A DNA stretch of 64,000 nucleotides from Ananas comosus (lineage: Eukaryota > Streptophyta > Magnoliopsida > Poales > Bromeliaceae), in NCBI RefSeq assembly GCF_001540865.1, contig NC_033632.1, positions 9,324,271-9,388,270 on the forward strand, read 5' to 3'. The position numbers were made by a program, and so were the translations under genes. Shown piece after piece: positions 10,948-21,239 of this stretch (positions are counted from its first letter, which is position 1; the number at the start of each line of letters is the position of its first letter). The notes under the pieces are model-generated. The model ran no database searches. It was given only the letters and a program-made list of their open reading frames with translations, and was not told the DNA's origin.

Positions 10948-13471
10948 TGTCATGCCCGGAGCCCGATCCTTTTGGCTGGTTCGAGTGCGTCGAACAGACG
11001 CCGAACGGACAGAGCCTCCCCTGTCCGCCCAAGGCTCAACAACAGGTACAGATAGAGTATAGAAATTGCATAAGCGGAAGCATACACAATGGCTTGCACG
11101 AGGGCAAGCAATAGCCAAGAGTGAAGGTAAACAACTACACTTATGAATGGATTACAATCTTTGCATCATTTCTTTTCTTATGCATCACAGGATCTCAAAA
11201 TATCATTCTTGCATTTAAATGTAAGGATCTTTTACAACATACATGTTCTTTTCTTTAATAACCAAATCATCAAGTACAAAAGATGATATAGTAAAAGGGG
11301 TATGCAACTAGAGTAAATAAACATCTCGGGCGGTCTCTACCTAGGGCGCGATGCCCTTACCGCGATCGTCCGCTGGCTCGCTGGGTCCCGGCTCTGTGGA
11401 AATAGGGGTGTGAGAACTACAACAAAGTTCCCAGTGGGTTCGGCAACCAACCACGCCGACTATCCACTAGGTCTAATCAGGCATAATAGAATAAAGGAAA
11501 GTAAGTAACCAACTAGCAAATGCAACTAATATGCCTGAACAATATAAAATGATATGCACAATGTAATGCTCATGATGAATGCAAGGTCATAGTGCCAATA
11601 CCCAATCTCTTGGCTAACTCGTAGGTTTCGCCCTCAACAAACTCACCAACTCAAAATCCCAATAATCGAGGAGATACTCGCTACAACCCGATGGGACCGT
11701 CCTCTGGGGAGATACTCGCTACAACCCAGTAATGTCGACTCCGGAGCACATCACCCGAGGGGGAGCTACCACAACCTCGAGCAGGGACTAAAAGTGAGTA
11801 TGATCAATCCTACATTTGAGGATTCTAAGTTCAATCCATTCCTTAACTTTAAGGAAGACTATGCTCAATGACCCTTAACTCTAGGGTTGAATGTCACAAT
11901 ATCTCAGTCATCCTTTTCTTTGCATTCTTTACTATCACTCGTGTCATATACACTATCAAGTTCTTGTACTCATGCCACACTTGTTTTCTAAGTGCTATAT
12001 TCTTGTTCTCATGTCAAATGCCACACTTGTTTACTAAGTGTTCTAGACTCATCAATGCCACTCGCTAGATCTATGTCATTGTGTCACCTTTGTTTACTAA
12101 CCCTTTTTGGTTCTTGTCACATTCATGCATACATAGGGATTATCATTTTCACAATCTTATAAACATTTAACATGCATTTGAATTTGCATTATACTATAAA
12201 AAGCTCACAATTTAACCCTATTATGCAAAATGCTCAAATATACTCATATGCTCAAAACATGACATTTAGACATAAAGAGATTTCCGATGTCCTTGGAATG
12301 CACCACCCACCGTGAGTGGTAGTAGAGGAAAGATGTGAAGCCTCTCGCACTTCACGAACGTCGAAGTCGCGTCCTACAACCAAAATAGTGCCAAATTAGG
12401 CCCTATATACATGGACTATTTTCAAATATTTTTGTAACGTTAAACGGAGTTGCCCCACGCGCTTAGCATACCCCCAATTAGGTTTCTACGGGTTCAATTC
12501 GTCCTCGAAAAATCCTAGGATAAAAGCTCCAAATTTGGTACCCTAACCAAACCCATTGCTAAACCCTAGGTTTTGATCTCTAAAACAAGTAAAAGAAAGC
12601 TTGTCTAACCTCTAGAAGTTCACCTAGAGCCATCCCAACCATTTCTAGGGTTCAAAATGCAAACCCTAGAAATCTACCATTAGAGCACCTTGAGCTCCCA
12701 TGGATTTTCATGGAGCTCAAGCCTCTAGAGGATTTCTAAACAAGAGAGAAATCCAAAACTCTAAGTTTCATGGTAGAAATTCAAACCCTAGTCTAGGTTT
12801 CCATGAAAACCTTACCTTAGCCACAAGCTATCCCCAAGTCCACCTTGTAGGAGAGCCCTAGGTCTTCTCCAAGCTCCAAAAGCACCTTCTCCAAGCTCTT
12901 CTCCACCTTCTCCACCAAACCCTAGAGAGGTTTTAGAGAGAGAAAGAGAGAAATGAGAGAGGGGAATGTGTGTGGCTGTGGGAGGGAGAGAGAGAGGTGT
13001 TGGGGTGTTAACATGTTGCTACAATTGCAACTAGGCCCTCCATTTCTTTTTATTTACATCAGACCTCACTGGGCTGTCAGACCCAAAGTGTACCGGTACA
13101 CCCGTATACAGAGGTCAAACCCGAGAGCAAGGTCTCTCGGTTTCGCAGCTTGTGTACCGATACACGGGGTCCCGTACTGGTACACCTTCGCGCAGGCTCA
13201 AACCCGAGAGCAGCCTGGGCTCGGGTTGCTTGCTGTACCGGTACAACCACCATGGCGTACCGGTACACAATGCTCCAGATTGATGTTTTGGTTTCGACTC
13301 GACTCTACTTCGCGTCGTGCGATGCCAAACCTATTCCAACACTTCCTTAGCTCATTTTTGCCTTTCCAGGCTCGTTGGAATGCAAAATAGAACTCACCAA
13401 TCCATTTCTCTCAACACTTTAACCAATTTGACTAAAGTCCGATTATCGTTTTCGGGTTTCGATATGTTACA
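10948..13471 (-). mobile_element. Ty3/gypsy solo LTR, copy 2, minus orientation
   Basis: Plus-strand borders are TGTCATGCCC and GATATGTTACA, that is TGTAACAT..GGCATGACA on the minus strand. The 5-bp target duplication TTGGT (10943-10947 and 13472-13476) is perfect, and an uninterrupted target exists at 23765. It is 2524 bp long with no internal coding sequence, so it is a solo LTR left by recombination. It shares its 3' part with 1030-2894. Paired TACCGGTAC palindromes lie at 13236-13266, with another at 13091. Confidence 0.9.
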
Positions 13472-13476
13472 TTGGT

Positions 13477-13959
13477 ACTATGCATGAATGATGAAGTTTA
13501 GTCACGGGAGCTTCGTAAGATTTTTTTATTTTTTATTTTTTTTTATATGGTTACTATGCTGCACTATGCAAAAAACACTATGCACATAGATATATATTTA
13601 AACATTCCTATAAAATTAGGCTTTAATCATGAGAGATTTCGCCTACAAATCCCTTTTAATTTAAGTTTTTAAGGTACAGGTGAATACTACAAGTTAGAAA
13701 AAAAAAAATCATTCACGAAGCTCTCGTGAAGCTTCAGCATATCTTTGTGCATAGTATTTTTGCATAGTATTTTTTGCATAGTGCAGCATAGTAACCATAT
13801 AAAAAAAATAAAAAATAAAAAAATCTTACGAAGCTCCCGTGACTAAACTTCATCATTCGTGCATAGTACCAGCATAGTGTCAGAATTAATTAAGCACCCT
13901 TTAATCCTTAATTAAGTACGCTTTCTTCATCAGCCTTTTAGACACCCCGAAAAAATCCT
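13477..13959. repeat. Nested palindromic block of leader sequence
   Basis: Short leader pieces follow each other in alternating orientation. 13477-13590 is in the orientation of 23770-23890. 13590-13800 is inverted relative to the neighbouring arm. 13800-13960 mirrors 13477-13590 (for example GGTTACTATGC versus GCATAGTAACC). Iterated CTATGC and GCATAGTA units and the hairpin TTCACGA-AGCTC-TCGTGAA occur here. Confidence 0.7.
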
Positions 13960-15341
13960 ATGCACAAAGATATGCTGAAGCTTCACGAGACCTTCGTGAA
14001 AGATTTTTTTTTTAACTTGTACTATTCACCTGTACCTTAAAAACTTAAATTAAAAGAAATTTGTAGGCGAAATCTCTCACGATTAAAGCCTAATTTTATA
14101 GGAATGTTTAAATATATATCTAAAAAGTTTAACTTAATTTTAAGCTCACAGTAAAAAAGAAAAGGGAAGAGGTAAATATAAGTATTAAAAGATATTTTAA
14201 TTATGGCTAGGAATAGGATGAGGTTTAAGTTTAAAATCTCCGTGGTAAAATATGGGTTTTTCCAAATTTTTTGGTGTAGGTCCCATTTGGTACTCCCTTC
14301 TAGGAATCACGATAAAAATTTTTCGGTTGTTTTTATATTTCTAAAACTCTTTATCTCATAAAATTTTTTATGATGCAGGTAACCTAAACCTGGACTTAGG
14401 ATGAAATCAGATGTCTTTTATGGCAATATCACTTGAGACACAGTATCGGTGCACAAGACTCTCCTGGCGTACAGTTTTCAGAGAACCCCGCTCCTACGCC
14501 GCAAAGCACTCTCTGGCTATCAATGGCGAAATTTACAGAGCATTTCTCTTATCAAATCTGCCAAGCGTATATGCTTCACACTTGCTCAGGATGAAATATT
14601 TACCATAAAGATATTAAGGAATTTCATGAAGAGTTCAAGGAAAGGGTTTCATGGAGCAAAGAAAATGCCATGGATACAAGAGTTCGAGAAATATAATAAA
14701 ACAAGAGATAAAACTTACATCACAAAGCTAGAAGGTTTCCCTTCCGGGACTTCCCGGGGGGGGAAGAAAGACTCCTTTGTACAGACTCCTTACTTCAAGG
14801 TGTAGTTGCGGTAAGAACTATTTACAGGAAAGGAAGGAAAAGAAAGGCCATTGAGAATATTTGTGGAGGTAGGATGCTCTCCTATATAATTGTCTCTTTT
14901 TCTTGGCGACGAATTGATCTTCCTTAATGTGCTTCTTCTTTTTCTATCTTCTCTCGTTTTGTCTAATTGTTTTTTGATGTTCCGAATGCATTCCTTTTAT
15001 AGGCGAAGTGGGAAGGAGCGGCCAAATGCAGGAGGAGGAAGGATCCTGCAAAACGTTAAATTGGCGGGGTCCACAATTCTGTTGTTTTCTTCAGAGGAAG
15101 CTTCGAGGCGGATTCGTTATTGCGGTGGGGCCCACTGTTTTGTAAATTGATGCCCATGGTTTTGATGCACTTCAGGGGAGTCTTAATTAATTGAAGTGGG
15201 GGCCACGCGAATAATCCGTCATTTGTTTTGTCCGTGAGTGGGAAGTTTCACAAAAATTTTGTAGTGTCCTGTGGTTGTCATTTAGCAGTCACGAGTCACC
15301 ATTGTAGGATGTTTCTTGAATACCTTGGTTTTTGGTTGGTA
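13960..15341 (-). repeat. Right arm: pararetrovirus-like promoter and leader, - orientation
   Basis: Reverse complement of the left arm, and in its proximal part also matched by 23890-24237. On the minus strand the promoter comes first (start 15341, TATA box 15001-14994) and the leader follows toward 13960. It lies directly downstream of the viroplasmin-like frame at 15868-16640. A caulimovirid has exactly this order: inclusion-body gene, then the genomic promoter. The frames at 14411-15150 on the plus strand mirror those of the left arm and look like chance or decayed frames. Confidence 0.5.
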
Positions 15342-15867
15342 GTGGATCTCTTCTAATGTAGAGAACGCCCGGTTTTGATGATGGTGGAGTTTGGACAAGA
15401 GGGTGTTCGATCATGGAGTTGCATCAGAAGGTGTTTGGTGGTGAAGTTTGAGAAGAAGGTGTTACCATTCAAATAAAATCCTAAACTAAGAACCCTTATT
15501 TTTGCCTGTGATAAAATCACAGTGGGTTTTTTCTTTTCTTTTCTTTTTTCTTTTTTCTGATTTTTTCTTTCTTTTCTTGATTTTTCTTGATTTTTTATCC
15601 TTTCTCTAATTTTTTCACCTATTATCTACTTTTTTCTGGTATTCTTTCTTTTTCCAGATTCTTTCTTCTTCTTTTTTCACAGATTTTTTCTTCTTTTTTC
15701 TACTATTTCCATTTTTTTCTGGATTTTTCATTTGTTTTTGCTTTTTTTTTTTACAATGTCCTATTAAGCGGACTGCAAATCATGCGAAGAACAGATGCAG
15801 AACTGGAATATTTACAAATAAAAGTAAAAATAAAATCAGCAGGGGATTAATTTTTAAATTTTTTCCC
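15342..15867. other. Spacer with long T-rich tract, no gene
   Basis: The tract 15522-15760 is almost pure T/C on the plus strand, so A/G-rich on the minus strand, where it lies between the viroplasmin-like frame and the promoter. The A/G-rich strand could be a remnant polypurine priming region, but no specific site can be named. Confidence 0.4.
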
Positions 15868-16640
15868 CTAGGTCTTTAAGACTGAATGAGGATATTTGAG
15901 TCGAGAAGAAGATACTTCTAGTATCATAGGGTCTTCTTGCCTCTCTTTTGTGCTATCTATACTAGGGTTTGGTATTTGTTCTGAGGAGGTTCCGGTATCC
16001 GGTATTGGAGGTTTCTCAGAGAAAATATATGCTTGTGGTGGAGAAGGTGATAGTGATAAGGGAATTATTTTTACAGAGGTGGATGGATGGACTACTGGGA
16101 TTAGTGAGGTTTGAGAAAGCATATTATTGTTGGGTCTGTTTTGCTGTTGGTTTGTTGGGGGAAAGAACAAACTGGGTACCACTGGTATTTAGGAAGATAC
16201 TTTGGAGGAGGAGTGGAGAGAGATTGAGATGGAGATACAATATCTTGAGCTTGGGGATTCTTGAGATCTCTGATCTGTTGCTCCAAAATAGCAATTTTCT
16301 GTAGGTGGTTCTGGTCTCTTGTTCTCAGTTCATCACAAATAATATTGAGCTTCTGGAACTGTGTGACCATTGTTACGCAGTTGTCACAGAAACTAGTTCT
16401 CTCAATGTTGTAGGCAGATGTAGAGGCTGGAATTTGTGGAGAAGAGCAAATAGTCGGGGAAATGAAAAGGTTTGGACCAAGGTGGTTTCTGGCTATGTCT
16501 AAGGCTTCAGAAAGAGAATGAAAACCTTTGTAGAGAGGTTGTGGAAAATTTTTGACCTGTGTATGACTTCTATCCAAGAGTCAAAAACACCGGGTTTTAA
16601 AACCTTGAAAGACTACATAGAATGGAAAAGTGTCTTTGGA
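15868..16640 (-). pseudogene. Viroplasmin-like / RNase H1 N-terminal-like domain with Pro/Ser-rich tail, broken (endogenous pararetrovirus-like)
   Basis: Two overlapping minus frames (16101-16577 and 15868-16182) carry the gene's parts. Upstream and at the start, residues spread over two frames resemble the small domain shared by RNase H1 N-termini and caulimovirus viroplasmin (YVVF.., then YKGFHSLSEAL). In viruses this family forms inclusion bodies and supports translation. After it come a CDNC motif, a coiled-coil segment (QKLNIICDELRTRDQNHLQK) and a Pro/Ser-rich tail. Breaks: an in-frame stop and shift near 16590-16560, and a frame change near 16110-16180. The gene is dead as it stands. 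The domain call rests on motif memory; a profile search would decide. Confidence 0.5.
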
Positions 16641-16726
16641 TTTGACAGTCTGGAAATACTCTACTAAGGAGTTTATGCATGTAACAAAATATCTTTTGTA
16701 AATGAAAAAGTCTTAGGAAATGAGTT

Positions 16727-17182
16727 TTAAAGGTGGGAAAGGTAAAACAGTCTACAAATGTCAGATCTAATATCATCTAAAGATTCCTCAAATAGTCTCC
16801 AAATATCTGTACGGATGTTATCTTGGTAATGTAATTCCCAAAGGATTTGTCTGATTTTCTCTATTTCCAATTCTTTAATTTCTTCTTGATGTCTTTCTAG
16901 ATTTACGAACATTTTGTAAGTATGGTCATGAGTCAAATGTCTTATGTCATCGCCTTCTATTTTCCATGCTTCGTCGGATAATGTTTCTTTTTCGTCTCTC
17001 TGTCTGTTTTGTTCTGTGGCACTGAGCCACCACATGTCTAGCCAATATTGTTCAACCATATCATTGTAAAAGTCTGGATGAGCGAACTCTGGAAGTTCCT
17101 CGTCATAGGTCTTGAAAACCATTTTTATCACAGATCTTGTACCAAAAAGTGGTCTTGTAGGTCTTGAATCTGAAATATTCAA
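16727..17182 (-). CDS. 151-residue unknown protein in the pararetrovirus-like unit
   Basis: One open frame from ATG at 17182. The middle is rich in Trp, Asp and Glu (for example EQYWLDMWWLSATEQNRQRDE). The C-terminal third is a charged helix with short internal repeats (ICRLF-, IWRLF-type). No signal peptide or membrane segment is visible. I do not recognise the family. It lies between the coiled-coil ORF and the viroplasmin-like frame on the same strand, so it is probably part of the same element. Composition is AT-rich like its neighbours. An intact small viral-type protein and a fragment of a larger one are equally possible. Confidence 0.4.
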   Translation of the reverse strand: MNISDSRPTRPLFGTRSVIKMVFKTYDEELPEFAHPDFYNDMVEQYWLDMWWLSATEQNRQRDEKETLSDEAWKIEGDDIRHLTHDHTYKMFVNLERHQEEIKELEIEKIRQILWELHYQDNIRTDIWRLFEESLDDIRSDICRLFYLSHL

Positions 17183-17280
17183 TATTATATGTAAGAGGTT
17201 TTAAGAGGATTTACCAGTTGTATTAAATGGCTGAATTGATGACTTACTAGGGGTATTAGGAGATTTGGTATTTGGAGGGG

Positions 17281-17658
17281 CTAAATGTCTTGGGACTTGT
17301 CTATGAAAGCTCCATGGCCGGATAGGTTCTTTGTAGGAGTGTCCTTTGATTGTTCTTCAATTTGGAGTGAAGAAAAATGCTTTATAACTTCTTGGACAAT
17401 AGGGGTTGTATCTATAGTAGGAGTGAAACTCTCAGTAGGTCTTTGTTGTGCTAGCAAAGTTTCTAATGCATGTATCTTGCTATGTAATCCAAATAAAAGT
17501 TGTATAATGGTGTTGTTTTGCTTAATTATAATTTGCTCAGATAATGCTTGTGGATGATGAGATGAAAAACCTATAGAAGTATTGTCTGGACTATAATGTT
17601 GGACTTTTGATAAAGTCTTTCGCAAAAGTTCAGCTTCTAGATATTCCGGGCTTGTCAT
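17281..17658 (-). CDS. 125-residue coiled-coil protein, start overlaps the preceding stop (ATGA)
   Basis: The ATG is at 17656-17658; it shares bases with the TGA (17655-17657) of the upstream coiled-coil frame. Such ATGA overlaps are the rule between badnavirus and tungrovirus ORFs and allow reinitiation. The sequence starts MTSPEYLEAELLRKTL. A hydrophobic heptad region (IIQLLFGLHSKIHALETLL) follows, and it ends in a polar tail. No catalytic motif is seen. Probably a structural or assembly protein of the element; I cannot name it. Confidence 0.45.
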   Translation of the reverse strand: MTSPEYLEAELLRKTLSKVQHYSPDNTSIGFSSHHPQALSEQIIIKQNNTIIQLLFGLHSKIHALETLLAQQRPTESFTPTIDTTPIVQEVIKHFSSLQIEEQSKDTPTKNLSGHGAFIDKSQDI

Positions 17659-17939
17659 CCAAGAGAAATTTGTCTAATTTCAACTATGTTTTGAAGACTA
17701 ATATGTAAATCTTGTTCTATTTTAAATAGTTTTTGTTCTATCCTTTGCGGTCTTGCTTCTAGTTGGCTTAGTCTGTAGTCTAAACTTGAAATTTTACTTT
17801 CTATTAATGTGTTCTGGTTTTTTATATAGTCTAGGTTTCGTGTTATTTTGTCAAGTAACTCTGCTTGAGTTCTGATTGTCTGGTCTAGTCTAAGTAATAA
17901 TTGTTGGAGAGTCCTTAGAGGATCTATTTTGAAATATTT
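17655..17939 (-). CDS. 94-codon coiled-coil open frame without AUG
   Basis: Open from just after a TAA (17940-17942) to TGA (17655-17657), with no ATG codon. The translation shows regular heptads (LQQLLLRLDQTIRTQAELL, then further Leu/Ile repeats) and a basic-acidic C-terminus, as in the small coiled-coil virion-associated proteins of pararetroviruses. A non-AUG start, as known for the first ORF of tungrovirus, would explain the missing ATG; loss of the start by mutation is the alternative. The stop couples to the next ORF by ATGA. Confidence 0.45.
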   Translation of the reverse strand, partial: KYFKIDPLRTLQQLLLRLDQTIRTQAELLDKITRNLDYIKNQNTLIESKISSLDYRLSQLEARPQRIEQKLFKIEQDLHISLQNIVEIRQISLG

Positions 17940-18100
17940 TTATAGAAACCAAAAGTAAAAAGAGGGAAATCTCCTGTGAGATAGTAAATGATAAAGGGAT
18001 AGGGAAGGTCTAGATTTAGTAATGTTTTGTCATATAATGTCAGAAACATAAATAAAAAGAGGGCTCTATGTCTTTTTGATTTTCTTTTAATCCTCGCCAT
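17924..18100 (-). CDS. 58-residue small basic-start ORF
   Basis: ATG at 18100, start MARIKRKSKRHR, then a hydrophobic, aromatic-rich stretch to a TAG at 17924-17926, which overlaps the beginning of the coiled-coil frame. No family is recognised. The basic N-terminus followed by a hydrophobic part could target a membrane or nucleic acid, but this is conjecture. It belongs by strand and spacing to the pararetrovirus-like unit. Confidence 0.3.
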   Translation of the reverse strand: MARIKRKSKRHRALFLFMFLTLYDKTLLNLDLPYPFIIYYLTGDFPLFTFGFYKNISK

Positions 18101-18111
18101 GGTTTTGTCTT

Positions 18112-18327
18112 TTAAAATGAGAAGGAAGTATTTGGGGTAGACTCGAAATATTTGATTAGCCTATTAAGAAGGTCTATTTGGGATTTATTAGTCTTTTCTA
18201 TGTTCACCAATACTTGTTGGATAGTGAAAAGAATGATTACGATGCTTAAAAGTAATATAGATGGGACTAACATTAATCCTGTTTTAAAGATGTGGAGGAA
18301 CGTTTGGTCTTCTGGAAAGGTTGTCAA
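18112..18327 (-). CDS. 71-residue protein with one membrane segment
   Basis: Starts MTTFPEDQTFLHIFKTG; residues about 17-38 (LMLVPSILLLSIVIILFTIQQ) form a clear hydrophobic segment, followed by a polar helix (KTNKSQIDLLNRLIKYF). It ends 12 bases before the next small ORF on the same strand. Small membrane proteins of this type can serve movement or targeting in viruses, but no homologue is known to me. Confidence 0.35.
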   Translation of the reverse strand: MTTFPEDQTFLHIFKTGLMLVPSILLLSIVIILFTIQQVLVNIEKTNKSQIDLLNRLIKYFESTPNTSFSF

Positions 18328-18349
18328 AAAGATGAGGATAGTGTCTTAG

Positions 18350-19023
18350 TTCCTGGTCTAAATGAATATAATGCACCAAAATAAATCTAGATATCTGAGT
18401 GGCTCAATATAAAAGGTTTTTAAAGTGCGGTAATGTATTAATGTTCCAATAGGGTGATTAGCGTAAACAGGGTTGTTTACCAAGTTGTGAGTGAAAGTGT
18501 CTACCTCGAAAGTGTCTTCAACGGTAATTTCCAAAAATCTTCTGCGTCCAATATGAACTATATTATATCTCCAATTAAATTGTCTTGGACTAGTAGTATT
18601 TTCACTATAGTCTGAACTATCGTCTTCTCCTTCGTAGTCTTCGTAGTCTCTTAGAATTTCGTCTTCGTCTGTGTTAGCCAGTGTCTTCGTTATGGTTAAA
18701 TCTTCTTATATCTTTGAAAGACCAAAATATAAGAAATGGGTCTTCTTCCCAAATACGGCTTAATGAGTCTAGAAAATTAAATACAAAGCTAGGTGGTAAT
18801 CCTACTAATAGGGAATCCAAAACAAAGGCTATGATATGGAAAGGAGTGTAAAGAAATTCTAAAATAGGTTCTATAAGACTATATAAATTTATTATATAGA
18901 ATGGAGTGCAAAGAAATTCTAAAATAGGTTTTATAAGAATATATAAATTTATTATTTGGTTATCTTTATCTAGGATGAAAGTATATTCTGAAAGAAGGGT
19001 CGAATAATTAAAGTCTAAAGAAA
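18350..19023 (-). pseudogene. Decayed coding stretch of the pararetrovirus-like unit
   Basis: No long frame survives. Minus-strand scraps near 18400-18560 and 18600-18720 look protein-like (acidic and basic clusters), separated by stops. Two 60-bp tandem copies (18833-18892 and 18893-18952, with AAATTCTAAAATAGGTT.TATAAGA) lie in the middle. Confidence 0.3.
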
Positions 19024-19326
19024 TTATCGTTTCCGTTTACCTTTGTAGGGCAAAGGCCACATAAGTAAATTTGGGTCAAAGATCTCCCAAAATATTAATA
19101 ATGTATCTAAAATATTGTATATGAGTTCGTTTGGGAATTCTAAAAGAAATGCTGTCAAGATAAATGTTACCAGAGGAGATGGCAGGTCTGTAGTTGTAAT
19201 ACACTGAACTTTCGCAAATTGCAGAGTTCGAGTGTGTGGATTGAAATGTGGAACTATCCTACATATTCTAAATGACTTGGACAAGTTTTTGAACAAGTTA
19301 GAGAGTGATTGGAGGGTTAAAAGCAA
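19024..19326 (-). CDS. Open frame, hydrophobic C-terminal half; first third probably LTR-derived
   Basis: The frame is 100 codons. From about residue 35 (LQFAKVQCITTTDLPSPLV) it looks like a real protein with alternating hydrophobic helices and a basic end (PLPYKGKRKR). The first third, encoded by 19240-19326, overlaps sequence that resembles the start of the gypsy LTR on the other strand, so the true start may be lost. Family unknown. Confidence 0.3.
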   Translation of the reverse strand: MLLTLQSLSNLFKNLSKSFRICRIVPHFNPHTRTLQFAKVQCITTTDLPSPLVTFILTAFLLEFPNELIYNILDTLLIFWEIFDPNLLMWPLPYKGKRKR

Positions 19327-20800
19327 GAAAGTGCGCTGATCTGGCGAATCAGCAGTTTTTTGCTTGGTGTACTGGTACAGCCATTATGGTGTACCGGTAC
19401 ACAATGGTAAAACGTGGCAGCAAGGTTATATTGGTAATTCACATTTTGATCCTATCTATTTGAATCCAGCACGACCTCTGGAGCTCCATAGATGATGCTA
19501 GAGCTCAAAGAAAGGCCCTTGCACCATTTTCTCTCTCTCTCTAGGTTTTTCTCTCTCTACAAAGAAATCGCCGATTTTGCTCGTTTTCGTCGCAACGTTG
19601 GTTTTCCGCTGGTTGCGAGCGTCGCTGAGCCTACGTGGACGTGTGAGGGAGTATTTTGGAGAGCTTTTCGCAGCTCTGGACCAGTAGAGTACTGGTTGGA
19701 TGTTCGATAAGGCAACCGACTCAACTTTTCTGTTATCGACGTTCTATTCGTCAGATTGAGTATTGATTTCGGGCTTTTCTTGCTTCCAACTGTTTAACTG
19801 TTTTAAACTGAGGTTTCAGCAAGTAAATATGAGTGAACTAGCTGTGAATGAACCTCCTTAGATCAGGGATAAGCTACTTTGAAGCTTATTTGAGATGTTT
19901 AGCTGTTTATGAAGCTATTTTGAACCTATACGCGGGTTAGTTGATCAAATTGATGTAGTTTGAGCTTTTCTCTTCGCAGCAGGTTTGCGAACTAAATTAA
20001 GCTAGTTTGGTGACCTAGGGATCTAGTTTGGAAGGTGTTCTAATCAAGGGTAAGCAGGAATTTCAGCTAGAAATTTAATCTCGCAAGACTTCGACTATTA
20101 TAGCTTATAATCGACTTTATTGATGCCATTTCGGCATTGTTCGTAGCGAGAGGGTAATTGATCCTTGGACCGCCTTCAACTGGCATTGGAGGGCCTTTTG
20201 GAAGCTTAACTTGAGGTATTATACTAGCCCAAAACAGGGATTTAAGGGGTTACTTTGTACTATGTGCAAATTAGGCCAAAATTGGACATTTCGGTCGTCT
20301 TTTTGACACGGTGTTGATGTTTGTTTTCAGCAGGATTGGAGCCTTGGTGAGCTGATTAGTGGGACTTCTTGAGACTATTTGGAGGAGCCTAGTACTAGGT
20401 GGGTTCGACCTAACCAGAGCAAGTGAAGCTCCCCTATGTTCTATATGTAACTATAGAATCAGTTTAGTAGCGCATTTTTATGATTATACGATTAATAAAG
20501 GGTTTGATATATATATCATCACAACATTTGATATAATTGAAATAGAACCTCTATGAAGTAGAGTGGATACACACATGCATAAAGTATTTATGTTTATGTT
20601 TAATTCAGTTGAATGACATTCTAGTACAAGTTACTATGTTCCTAGAAAGTAGAGAACAATGACATGCTTGTAACTTTATTGATTATAAAGTCGAGAACGA
20701 GAACATGTTTATTAATCTAGTGGATACTAGTTGTTGTCAATATTGGTTATATTGGAATTCCGATCAAAGGATCGAGAGCGAGAATATTGTGAGCTAAATT

Positions 20801-21034
20801 GTGATAGTTGAGACATGTTGGGCTGTGGACTTTGCTTGCTTGCCATCGTGCTCATTCACACACGCTTGTGAGGGTAGCTCCCTACAAGCCGGCACTCCGG
20901 AGTTGGCCTACACGACAGTTGCTCGCCCGTGCGGGATTGGGTGCCAAAGTGGATTGCCGTGGGGAGTGTACACTACAGCGGGGCCATTAGGCGCGGCGCA
21001 AGCTGGACTACCTCGAGTAGGTCCCTGTGAATGA
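20801..21034 (+). other. GC-richer LTR segment, ORF not considered coding
   Basis: The 77-codon frame lies within the LTR and matches regulatory or variable sequence of related LTRs (GAGGGTAGCTCCCTACAAG.., CTCGAGTAGGTCCCTG, compare 11755-11790). It shows no domain. Confidence 0.5.
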
Positions 21035-21239
21035 AAGGAAAGTGCTAATGGAAATTGGATAGTAATGAATGATTACCAGTTACAGTGTACAGTAGTGACT
21101 TACACATTTTATGCTTATGTTCATGTTATCTCTATGCTTACCGTAGTTGCTAAGCTTTATGTAACCAGTTAATTCATTACTGTAGAAAGTATCATTACAT
21201 GTTGCTTACATGTTTATTACTTGTTAGCATTGAAAATAT

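Noticed and set aside
14411..14805. Overlapping 65- and 118-codon ORFs in the right arm as genes
   Set aside because: Two frames of the same DNA are equally open, the mirrored left arm has different breaks, and no family is recognised.
15520..15770. Terminator or origin in the T-rich tract
   Set aside because: Nothing beyond base composition supports a specific signal.
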